Positions 8,324 through 14,839 of a stretch of DNA of 64,000 nt are shown here, piece by piece. A program made the position numbers and the translations under genes. The notes under the pieces are model-generated. The model saw only the letters and a program-made list of their open reading frames with translations. It had not been told where the DNA came from and did not search any database. Every line of letters starts with the position of its first letter. Position 1 is the first letter of the stretch. This DNA is from a virus: the IMG/VR virus record IMGVR_UViG_3300024346_003797, positions 1-64,000 of that record; one strand, 5' to 3'.

Positions 8324-9148
8324 ATGAACACAAACCCATTAAAACAGTATTTTCGCCGTCCTGAAATATATTTGAAACTTCCGAGTGGAGGTAAGTTCTA
8401 TCCAGCTGGATCCATTGATTTACCTGATAATCACGAATTACCAGTGTATCCAATGACTGCAATAGATGAAATAACTAGCAAAACGCCGGATGCTTTGTTT
8501 AATGGAACTGCGGTAGTAGATATCATTAAAAGCTGTATTCCAAATATCAAAGATCCATGGTCCATCCCTACTATAGACTTAGATCCTATATTAGTAGCTA
8601 TCAGGGCCGCTAGCAATGGTACGATGTTGGATATTGATTCCACATGCCCTAACTGTAGTGAAGAAGCATCATACAGTATAAACTTGATTGGATTATTAAC
8701 AAGTTTGGAAGCAGGTAATTATAATGAATCGGTTACATTAAATGAATTATCGTTTAAGTTTAACCCATTTTCATATAAAAAAATAAACAACATTAACATG
8801 GTTCAGTTTGAGATAGAACAGTCTATTAAGAATCTAGAAAATATAGCTGATGCCGATGCTAGACAAGCTGAATCCAATTCAGTAATGCAACGTTTAAACA
8901 AGTTAAGTATGGAATTAATATGTGAATCTATTGAGCATATTGCAACTCCATCAGCAGTTGTAAGTGAAAAAGAATATATTTTGGATTTTTTAAACAATTG
9001 TGATAAAAGAACATTTGAACAACTTAGAACTAGTGCAGTAAAATTACGTGAATCATCACAATTAAAGCCATTGGATGTGAAATGTATTCATTGCTCACAT
9101 GAATATAAACAAAAACTAACGCTTAACGTATCTGATTTTTTCGATTAA
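8324..9148 (+). CDS. 26: Baseplate hub assembly protein gp26
   Basis: This 274-residue protein matches the T4 gp26 family (T4 baseplate protein family). It opens with NPLKQYFRRPEIYLKLPSGG and contains YPMTAIDEITSKTPDALFNG, both characteristic. Two CxxC pairs (Cys108/Cys111 and Cys254/Cys257) could bind one zinc. T4 gp26 is needed to build the hub but is thought to act as a chaperone rather than a major virion part. A good AGGAG site precedes the ATG. The last codons overlap a slippery T-TTT-TTC, so part of the product may continue into the gp51-like frame. It diverges from the tape-measure candidate. Confidence 0.92.
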   Translation: MNTNPLKQYFRRPEIYLKLPSGGKFYPAGSIDLPDNHELPVYPMTAIDEITSKTPDALFNGTAVVDIIKSCIPNIKDPWSIPTIDLDPILVAIRAASNGTMLDIDSTCPNCSEEASYSINLIGLLTSLEAGNYNESVTLNELSFKFNPFSYKKINNINMVQFEIEQSIKNLENIADADARQAESNSVMQRLNKLSMELICESIEHIATPSAVVSEKEYILDFLNNCDKRTFEQLRTSAVKLRESSQLKPLDVKCIHCSHEYKQKLTLNVSDFFD

Positions 9149-9184
9149 GGCTTCTATATCTCAACTCTGAAGATATACAGAAGC
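9136..9184 (+). other. Candidate programmed -1 ribosomal frameshift signal at the gp26 end
   Basis: The heptamer TTTTTTC (9136-9142) is in the correct phase, T-TTT-TTC, for tandem slippage. The gp26 stop TAA is at 9146-9148. After a 7-base spacer comes a stem-loop: GCTTCTATATC (9150-9160) pairs with GATATA (9172-9177) and GAAGC (9180-9184), leaving a CA bulge and an 11-base loop. The -1 frame opens after a TGA at 9133-9135 and runs to 9372. Slippage would give a fusion of about 349 residues. All elements are seen directly; function is inferred. Confidence 0.75.
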
Positions 9185-9372
9185 TGATAGATGATATGGA
9201 GTCAGAGAGTAAAGCCATAAAAAATGCTGCCCTTAAGTTTGCATGGTACATGCGTGGAGGTGCCAGCTATGAAGATATATTAAATATGTCCTCTGTTGAA
9301 CGAAATAATATTGGTAAACTAATAGAAGATAATCTTGACACTACTAAGAAATCAGGACTACCATTCTTCTAA
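9142..9372 (+). CDS. 51: gp51-like hub assembly protein, probably made as a gp26 frameshift extension
   Basis: The -1 frame from 9142 encodes 76 residues (beginning RLRLLYLNSEDIQ and ending KKSGLPFF). An internal ATG at 9196 would give a free 58-residue protein, but it has no clear ribosome binding site. The text KFAWYMRGGASYEDILNMS is familiar from the small gene after gp26 in marine T4-like phages. In T4 gene 51, a hub assembly catalyst, follows gene 26 directly, so position supports the name; T4 gp51 is much larger (249 residues), so similarity is partial. A fused and an unfused form would parallel the lambda G and GT tape-measure chaperones. Confidence 0.7.
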   Translation, partial: RLRLLYLNSEDIQKLIDDMESESKAIKNAALKFAWYMRGGASYEDILNMSSVERNNIGKLIEDNLDTTKKSGLPFF

Positions 9373-9437
9373 TCAATCCCGTAACTGTTCATTTATCAAC
9401 ATCGGGCTATCTATGTAAAGATGAACTTCGTTCATCT

Positions 9438-9467
9438 AAGAACTCACTTCGTTCGTTCTTTGTTTTT
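9438..9467 (+). terminator. Probable terminator after gp26/gp51
   Basis: AAGAAC (9438-9443) pairs with GTTCTT (9455-9460), and a T-rich tract runs to 9467. A second perfect hairpin sits immediately upstream (9419-9437). The two together probably stop plus-strand late transcripts before the convergent minus-strand operon. The loop of 11 bases is large, which lowers certainty. Confidence 0.5.
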
Positions 9468-9525
9468 ACGGTTATCTATTGTATTTTACTCTATATAATA
9501 TATGGACTATATTGCCGCTTTGAAG

Positions 9526-9556
9526 CCATGGTAGTGCTATTCAGCACTACCAATGG
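9526..9556. repeat. Long hairpin (GGTAGTGCT/AGCACTACC)
   Basis: CCAT-GGTAGTGCT-ATTC-AGCACTACC-A-ATGG forms a 9-pair core stem with a 4-base loop, extended by four more pairs beyond a single-base bulge. There is no T tract on either side. It could be a rho-independent stop of unusual type, an RNA stabilising element, or part of the structured region to its right. Confidence 0.8.
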
Positions 9557-9611
9557 TTAAGGGAATTTGCCATGCCCGTCATCCTTTGTTATCTTTTCCC
9601 CGTCTAATTAG

Positions 9612-9863
9612 CTATTTGATGCTATTAAACGCTACCGGTTGCTCTGTAAAGTTATGGGACTGTAGTGAAGCTATCAATGGTCTTTCAATTGATTCTTCAG
9701 CAACGCACTTCTCACCCCGCAAAGATAAAGTAGGGATGAGCTTGTTGAGGGTTCGCTTTGTCGATTGCCCTCTCGGTATTCCATAGTTATCACTAACTAT
9801 GCTTACTCCAGATCCATCAGCGTTCTTACACGCATCTTCAAGGAGGTCTTGCAGCCAAGACAA
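9612..9863. ncRNA. Candidate structured RNA region (strand unknown)
   Basis: Successive inverted repeats fill this stretch: TGAAG..ATCAAT/ATTGAT..CTTCA (9666-9699), CTCACCC/GGGATGAG (about 9711-9740), GAGGG/CCCTC (9747-9772), CATAGTTA/TAACTATG (9782-9801), GCGT/ACGC (about 9821-9834) and GTCTTG/CAAGAC (9846-9861). GC is about 42-45 percent over 9661-9840, above its surroundings. Both strands contain long open frames here (minus 9612-9863, 83 codons from TTG; plus 9553-9786, 77 codons), but neither has a supported start or recognisable protein, which fits non-coding DNA. I could not match tmRNA, RNase P, tRNA or a group I intron core. A minus-strand protein remains possible. Confidence 0.4.
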
Positions 9864-9878
9864 CGAATTTTTATTTGA

Positions 9879-10433
9879 TTATGTAGTTGGGATATTGATA
9901 ACAGTTTGAGTTGACGTTGTGTCTGGTGTTGCCGAATAGGTTTTTAATAATGTACTGTTGTGTAGAAAAAAGTCATCAAATTCAACGATTAGCCAATCGC
10001 CAAACTTGCTTGACGAATAATAGACAAAATTGTCTGTTATCCATGTTGAGCCGCATTGCACGGCAACATAACGACCTTTTCTATTAAACTTCATAAACAA
10101 TAAATTTACGTCACCTGTTTCGGCAACGTCCATTAATTGTTCAATCCATGTATTTATTACTTTGCAGTCGCCTGAAAGTAGTAAGTGAAAAGGAAAATCA
10201 GCATAAAACTTACATTCAATGTTCATCTTACTGAAACTTTGACCGGGTACAATATCACCTTTGAAAGAACGTACTTGTCCTTCATGTAATACTGCTGTTC
10301 TATGCTGATTTTTACCACCAATGTAAGCTCCGGATCCAGGTGCTCTTATAAAGCTTTCGCCATATAGGTCAGAAAGAAACTTTGCAACTTCTCTCTCAAA
10401 TCCTGATCCTTTAGCCTTCTGTGGTGATGTCAT
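9879..10433 (-). CDS. PD-(D/E)XK nuclease, Holliday-junction-resolvase-like
   Basis: The ATG at 10433 gives 184 residues; the frame extends to a TTG at 10481, inside the gp46 end, which seems less likely. The N-terminus KGSGFEREVAKFLSDLYG carries Glu14, followed by GD (Asp60) and IECK (Glu73, Lys75), the order of catalytic residues in archaeal-type resolvases (Hjc-like) and related nucleases. It is last in the gp55-gp47-gp46 operon, so a role in resolving recombination or replication branches is plausible. T4 uses the unrelated endonuclease VII (gp49). The C-terminal 60 residues are not recognised. Confidence 0.7.
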   Translation of the reverse strand: MTSPQKAKGSGFEREVAKFLSDLYGESFIRAPGSGAYIGGKNQHRTAVLHEGQVRSFKGDIVPGQSFSKMNIECKFYADFPFHLLLSGDCKVINTWIEQLMDVAETGDVNLLFMKFNRKGRYVAVQCGSTWITDNFVYYSSSKFGDWLIVEFDDFFLHNSTLLKTYSATPDTTSTQTVINIPTT

Positions 10434-10467
10434 GTTAATACTTATCTGTCTCTGTGTGTATTTGAAA

Positions 10468-12540
10468 TTATTCTGTATCAACCGCTGTTGAATAACTTGT
10501 AAAGCCGTTCTCTTTAATCACCTTAAGAACACTAGGCACCCGCCCGGCTAGTTCTTCACGGTGACTTACAAGCCAAATAGATTTTTGTCTGCGTCTGCTC
10601 ATGTCTTTAAGAATCGCAATAGCATTCTCAACACCCATCGTGTCAAGACCACTATCAATCAACTCATCAATAAACAATGTATTGATCGGGCGATACAACG
10701 ATTCCCATACATCTCTAAACGCAAAACTTAAGCCAAGAATCAATCTATTCCGCTCTCCTCGACTCAAGTTATCAAAATCAAGTTCACGACCAAGCTCGGT
10801 AATCTCAACCTGCAAATCATTCTGAAAGATAACTTGATGGGGTAAACCAATCTTATCCAAGTAATGTGTCAATCGTGCATTCAAGTAACTTAAATTCTGG
10901 TCAATAATCTTCTTACGAACAAAACTATCTTTGCTAACTAATAAATCTAACAAGAACTTCTGATGTTCCATTGTGCGTGTTAACTTATTGATAGCTTCAA
11001 AGTCAATCGCTTGTAGTGCTTGAGTTTCCATTTCAACTACCTGTTCACTATACGGGTCAGTCTCTTGTGATTTGTTATCAATTTGATTTAGAATGTTAGC
11101 AACTTCACTTGAGTGTTTGATTGCCTCAGCTTCAGTATCATAATGAGTAACAGGTTGAGCACCTATAGCTATAGGAGTCAGTTCACTTAGTTGTTCACTA
11201 AATGGGTTAGCCTCTTGCTTTTTATCTTCCCAAACTTTCTTTAAGTTAGCTACATCACCACTATGACGAATAGCTTCTGCCTCAGTTTTGTATGAGGGAA
11301 TAGGCTTAGTACCTAATACACTAACCAATGATTCATTGATTGATAATTGTGTTTCAAAATGAACCAATTCAGCACGTGCGTTCTCAAGTAGAGTAGTTTT
11401 TTCTAATGTGACCTCTAAATGCTTATCATCATGGAAGTCTTGACCACAAGCATAACACTTATGATCCTCAAGTTCTTTAACTTCCCGAACCAATTTGTCA
11501 ATTAATTTTTTTTCTTTTGTGATACTTTTGGTTAGGGTATCAATTATTGTTCCTATAGATTTTTGTTCTGCCTCATCGTGTAGCCAATCTTTTAAGTCAC
11601 TCCAGACTTTGAGTTCGGCTTCAATGTCATACTCATTTTTAAGAGAGTAAGCCTTATGTGCTATTGAAACATCTGTGTCATGTTTTTGTTGCCAAGCTGT
11701 AGACCGAGCAATCAACGCATTGTATGCATCCTGTGCTTCTTTTTGTTTAGTCCAAACACTCAAATCTTTGTGTGCTTGTAGTTCTACTTCAATATTAATT
11801 TTACTTAGTTCATCATATTGTAATGCTAATGATGTTAAATCATCATCGTGTTTCTTTAGCCACAATGTTTGTCTACGTTTCAATGCATCAATCTGCTCCT
11901 TGACACGTTTGTTAGCTTCTTCAATACCCTTAACACGATATTCTTCTTGCTGAATACTATCTTTACTATCACGGATCATATTCTTAATGACCTCAGCTTT
12001 TTCAGATAGTAATGTAATACCCAATAACTGTTCAATGATATCACGCTGGTCATTAGTTTTTAATGCTAAGAACGGTTCACTATATGTATTCAACACAACA
12101 ATATGTTTAAACATATCGGCACTCATGTGAATCACACTTTCAATTGCCTGTTGTGTTTCTTTGTTCTCGCCCTGTGCATCGTCTGTATTCTTTTGTAAAT
12201 CGTTGTTTACATAAAACTTAAGAATGTTTGGTTTACGACCACGTTCAATCTTATAGTCAACACCATCTACACTAAACTCTAGGGTAACCATCATACCCTT
12301 ACCATTAGTACGATTGACTAGATTATCTTTACGAATGCTATTGATTGGTACACCAAACAAGGCATAGCTAAGACCCTGAATGAGGGTTGTCTTACCCGTA
12401 CCATTACGAGCACCGTCACCACCTAAGTCTAAGTTTTCACCTAGAATAAGTGTTAAGTCTTGTCGGTCAAAACTAACAGCTTGTGTTACTTGACCTATTG
12501 ATAAAAAATTCCGTAATGTAATATTCTTTAATGTAATCAT
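10468..12540 (-). CDS. 46: Recombination endonuclease subunit gp46 (Rad50/SbcC-like ATPase)
   Basis: This 690-residue SMC-type ATPase pairs with gp47 to resect DNA ends in recombination-dependent replication. Walker A is GARNGTGKTT (residues 43-52). Long coiled coil flanks a zinc hook CYAC at about residue 361. The ABC signature LSRGERNRL lies near 593, Walker B LFIDELID near 620 and the switch histidine in VSHREE near 663. The arms contain an internal duplication (text like YKTEAEAIRHSGDVANLKK and YDTEAEAIKHSSEVANI). Start overlaps the stop of the preceding small gene by ATGA, implying translational coupling. It is longer than T4 gp46 (560 residues). Confidence 0.97.
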   Translation of the reverse strand: MITLKNITLRNFLSIGQVTQAVSFDRQDLTLILGENLDLGGDGARNGTGKTTLIQGLSYALFGVPINSIRKDNLVNRTNGKGMMVTLEFSVDGVDYKIERGRKPNILKFYVNNDLQKNTDDAQGENKETQQAIESVIHMSADMFKHIVVLNTYSEPFLALKTNDQRDIIEQLLGITLLSEKAEVIKNMIRDSKDSIQQEEYRVKGIEEANKRVKEQIDALKRRQTLWLKKHDDDLTSLALQYDELSKINIEVELQAHKDLSVWTKQKEAQDAYNALIARSTAWQQKHDTDVSIAHKAYSLKNEYDIEAELKVWSDLKDWLHDEAEQKSIGTIIDTLTKSITKEKKLIDKLVREVKELEDHKCYACGQDFHDDKHLEVTLEKTTLLENARAELVHFETQLSINESLVSVLGTKPIPSYKTEAEAIRHSGDVANLKKVWEDKKQEANPFSEQLSELTPIAIGAQPVTHYDTEAEAIKHSSEVANILNQIDNKSQETDPYSEQVVEMETQALQAIDFEAINKLTRTMEHQKFLLDLLVSKDSFVRKKIIDQNLSYLNARLTHYLDKIGLPHQVIFQNDLQVEITELGRELDFDNLSRGERNRLILGLSFAFRDVWESLYRPINTLFIDELIDSGLDTMGVENAIAILKDMSRRRQKSIWLVSHREELAGRVPSVLKVIKENGFTSYSTAVDTE

Positions 12541-12743
12541 TTTAATTTTCTAAAAAAACTATCTTTGGCTAATTCTTCTGCCTTTAATGTTTTTTCCATA
12601 ATACTTTCTACTTTAAGTTTGGCACTAATCAATCTATGTGTTTCTCTGAAACTACCTATATAGGGTTGTGTCTTTGATAGTTCAGATAAAGCAATACCTA
12701 AGTGTTTGTTTATTTTTATAAGAGAAGCTACTTTGTAGGTCAT
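12537..12743 (-). CDS. Small protein between gp47 and gp46, unknown
   Basis: This 68-residue, Lys-rich, probably helical protein (MTYKVASLIKINKHLG, ending FFRKLK) is linked to both neighbours by ATGA-type overlaps (12740-12743 and 12537-12540), strong evidence that it is translated. T4 also has small unassigned genes between 47 and 46, but I see no clear similarity. Co-translation suggests an accessory to the gp46/gp47 nuclease, which is inference. Confidence 0.75.
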   Translation of the reverse strand: MTYKVASLIKINKHLGIALSELSKTQPYIGSFRETHRLISAKLKVESIMEKTLKAEELAKDSFFRKLK

Positions 12744-13753
12744 AAGTTATTGTAAATGTCCAACAATAGTTTTTTGTCAAAAGTATTTGATTCAATAGAA
12801 TTAATTTGGTCAATGACGATTTGGTCAACTGACTCAAACCGTAATCCATCTGAACCAGCAATCTCTGTTTGTTCTGCTTTAATAGGTATCAATGCCATCT
12901 CACGTAGTTTATGTTCTGGGATTAGTGTTTCTCTAATGAAGTTAGCTTCCTCATAACTAATATCAATGTCAAGATGTACTCTAACATGACTGTCAATTAA
13001 TAGCAAGCCCTCAGGGTTTTCTAATACATCACTTAGTTTATATACACGATATAATGGTTGACGTGGCCAACTAAAGAATTGTGGATCTTGTCCCCATTCA
13101 AGTACCATCATGCCACGTGCATCATCACCTGCGTCAGCATAGTTATGCGGGAAAGCGTTACCTATATACCACACATTCTTTTTACTTTGACGTTTATGGA
13201 AATGACCACTGAATACTAAATCTGTATTTGGAAAAGAGTCCATATTAATATCACCATGGTCAGGCATTAATATTTGTGCATTCATGTAAAAATTGGGAAG
13301 CTCAAAATGTCCAAATATATATTTAGATTTTAATTTTTTAATTTGTTTTGCTTCATCACCTACTAGCCATGGGCAAATAGTCACATCACCTTCAGTAAAA
13401 ATATCATTAATAACATGAACATTAGGAAGATACCCGGCCCATAATACACTATGAACGTCACGTTTTTCTCTATAGTATAGATCATGGTTCCCTGTTAAAA
13501 AGAACACTTGAGTAAAATTAGAATTTAATAATTCTAAACATTGCATAGAATAATGAAGGCTGTGTATATTGATACTCGCTCGGTGATTATGCCAATCTCC
13601 ACATATAATTGCAGTATCACACCCCTCATCTTTTGCTTTGGATATAAACCACGTAACAAAATTCAAACAGTCCTCATTGTGAACTATACTATTTGATTTT
13701 AGACCAATGTGAAGGTCAGTCATTACTGCCGCTTTTTTAAATAGATTACTCAT
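12740..13753 (-). CDS. 47: Recombination endonuclease subunit gp47 (Mre11/SbcD-like)
   Basis: The ATG at 13753 gives 337 residues, close to T4 gp47 (339); a TTG further upstream would run to the gp55 stop. Metallophosphoesterase motifs are all present: DLHIG (13-17), GDWH (52-55), GNHD (88-91) and GHFH (183-186). It is the nuclease partner of gp46. The stop overlaps the start of the 68-residue gene. Confidence 0.96.
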   Translation of the reverse strand: MSNLFKKAAVMTDLHIGLKSNSIVHNEDCLNFVTWFISKAKDEGCDTAIICGDWHNHRASINIHSLHYSMQCLELLNSNFTQVFFLTGNHDLYYREKRDVHSVLWAGYLPNVHVINDIFTEGDVTICPWLVGDEAKQIKKLKSKYIFGHFELPNFYMNAQILMPDHGDINMDSFPNTDLVFSGHFHKRQSKKNVWYIGNAFPHNYADAGDDARGMMVLEWGQDPQFFSWPRQPLYRVYKLSDVLENPEGLLLIDSHVRVHLDIDISYEEANFIRETLIPEHKLREMALIPIKAEQTEIAGSDGLRFESVDQIVIDQINSIESNTFDKKLLLDIYNNL

Positions 13754-13802
13754 ATGTTTATTATATAGGATATGGCACTGCAAAGCAATGCCATTGGACA
13801 AA

Positions 13803-14714
13803 TTATTCTTCGTAAACTGTACTGCTTGACCCAGAACCCTGACGACTCCAACTTGGATTAAGACCGTTGATTTCTAAAATATCATCACGTATGTTTTGGT
13901 TGCGCTTTTCTGTGTTCAATACACGACAGAAGCTGTTAGTTATAGCTGCCGTATAATACGCAAACGGGTTTGCTGATTTGGCTTCATTGAAACGCAAGCC
14001 AACATATGTTAGTTGTAGAATGGCACTGTTACGCATTTCGTCATTATATGTATACCCACGCCAATTATATTTCATTGCATATTTTTCACACATCATAATA
14101 TACATACGGGCAAGTTTGTTTGTGATTTTACCATGTTCTTTATTAAAGAAACCAGTTGCTAGATCACCTTCCCAATGACTTTTACCTACACAATAGAATG
14201 TATTGTTGTCATCAATTTTATAATGTTGGAATGGGGGGAAGTTAACTTTAACATGAACCATATCATCTACTTCAGCTTTGGTTGTATTATCTTCTAGGTC
14301 AGCAAATATCTCATCTGGATTTGGTTCCTCAAACTCAAAGATATCTTTTGCTGTTTTCTTTTTAACTGTTTTGCGAGGCTGTTTTGGTGCAACTGGCACG
14401 TGATCCCAATTCATTACACGGAATACTAAATCTGTTAATGGAATAGAATCAGGGGAAACTGCATCTTTACTACCTTGTTCTAAGCTTAAACGCAATGCAC
14501 GGGTTTCTTTTGCCTGTTGGATTGTTTCGGGTTTGAAAGCGTATGCTAGACTTTCATCTAGTGGTGCTTGGGGCATATCTACTATGAAGTCATACCTATG
14601 ATATTCTGGTTTAGTAAAGCAACAATATGCATTTTTACTCTCATGTATTTCTTTTAAAATATCTTTGTTATTGAGATAGTTTACGGGTTTGCGTGGTGCG
14701 GGGAGTAGAGACAT
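13803..14714 (-). CDS. 55: Late-transcription sigma factor gp55
   Basis: The ATG at 14714 (MSLLPAPRKPVNYLNNKD) is preceded by AAGGA at good spacing and gives 303 residues. The C-terminal half carries the gp55 signature: YNWRGYTYNDEMRNSAILQL, NPFAYYTAAITNSFCRVLN and NQNIRDDILEINGL. gp55 directs host RNA polymerase to TATAAATA late promoters with sliding-clamp help. T4 gp55 has 185 residues; here about 110-120 extra N-terminal residues include a Lys-rich then acidic stretch (KKKTAKDIFEFEEPNPDEIF). It heads the operon with gp47 and gp46. Confidence 0.95.
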   Translation of the reverse strand: MSLLPAPRKPVNYLNNKDILKEIHESKNAYCCFTKPEYHRYDFIVDMPQAPLDESLAYAFKPETIQQAKETRALRLSLEQGSKDAVSPDSIPLTDLVFRVMNWDHVPVAPKQPRKTVKKKTAKDIFEFEEPNPDEIFADLEDNTTKAEVDDMVHVKVNFPPFQHYKIDDNNTFYCVGKSHWEGDLATGFFNKEHGKITNKLARMYIMMCEKYAMKYNWRGYTYNDEMRNSAILQLTYVGLRFNEAKSANPFAYYTAAITNSFCRVLNTEKRNQNIRDDILEINGLNPSWSRQGSGSSSTVYEE

Positions 14715-14737
14715 AGTTTCCTTATTATGTTTGATGT

Positions 14738-14766
14738 ATTGTAACACATTAGTTGCAGAAAAGCAA
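14738..14766 (-). promoter_or_regulatory. Sigma70-like promoter for the gp55-gp47-gp46 operon
   Basis: On the minus strand TTGCTT (14761-14766) and TACAAT (14738-14743) are separated by exactly 17 bases, a good host sigma70 arrangement. It lies about 24 bases before the gp55 ATG. This would allow gp55 to be made before late transcription starts, as logic requires. Confidence 0.65.
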
Positions 14767-14801
14767 CAATTTATTAGAGAAAAGGGTAAAATCAGCACTT
14801 T

Positions 14802-14809
14802 TATTTAGC
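14802..14809 (-). promoter_or_regulatory. Late-promoter-like GCTAAATA, leftward
   Basis: GCTAAATA on the minus strand abuts the rightward GATAAATA at 14810-14817, so the two form an imperfect 16-base palindrome. It could give late expression of gp55 and the recombination genes, upstream of their sigma70-like promoter. The match is six of eight, so it may be fortuitous. Confidence 0.35.
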
Positions 14810-14817
14810 GATAAATA
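14810..14817 (+). promoter_or_regulatory. T4-type late promoter motif (GATAAATA) before the baseplate operon
   Basis: GATAAATA lies 22 bases before the ATG at 14840, followed by the ribosome site AAGGATAA. It heads a long run of closely packed plus-strand baseplate genes. Confidence 0.6.
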
Positions 14818-14839
14818 TGTGTAAGGATAACAACATATT

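Larger units (their letters stand above)
9373..9611. other. Convergent intergenic region with hairpins
   Basis: No convincing gene is present. It holds a perfect 8-pair hairpin at 9419-9437 (AGATGAAC-TTC-GTTCATCT) and an AAGAAC/GTTCTT hairpin at 9438-9460 followed by TTTGTTTTT. Two ACTTCGTTC direct repeats (9425-9433, 9446-9454) lie within them. A larger hairpin occupies 9526-9556. The left part is suited to terminate plus-strand transcription from gp26. Confidence 0.6.

Noticed and set aside
9553-9786. Plus-strand 77-residue reading in the same gap
   Set aside because: Overlaps the hairpin cluster and the opposite frame, has no good ribosome site and no recognisable protein text.
9612-9863. 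Minus-strand 83-residue protein (SWLQDLLEDACKNADGSG)
   Set aside because: Only a TTG start, no ribosome site, no recognised family, and the interval is full of inverted repeats. Kept as a possible alternative within the structured RNA entry.
9612-9863. tmRNA, RNase P RNA or group I intron
   Set aside because: I looked for a tRNA-like end, a tag frame, RNase P cores and the paired P7 segments of a group I intron. An ATATAGTCC on the minus strand near 9500 recalls group I P7 but no partner was found.
13753-13801. Longer gp47 start at a TTG (13801)
   Set aside because: The ATG at 13753 starts just before the first metal motif and gives the length of T4 gp47.
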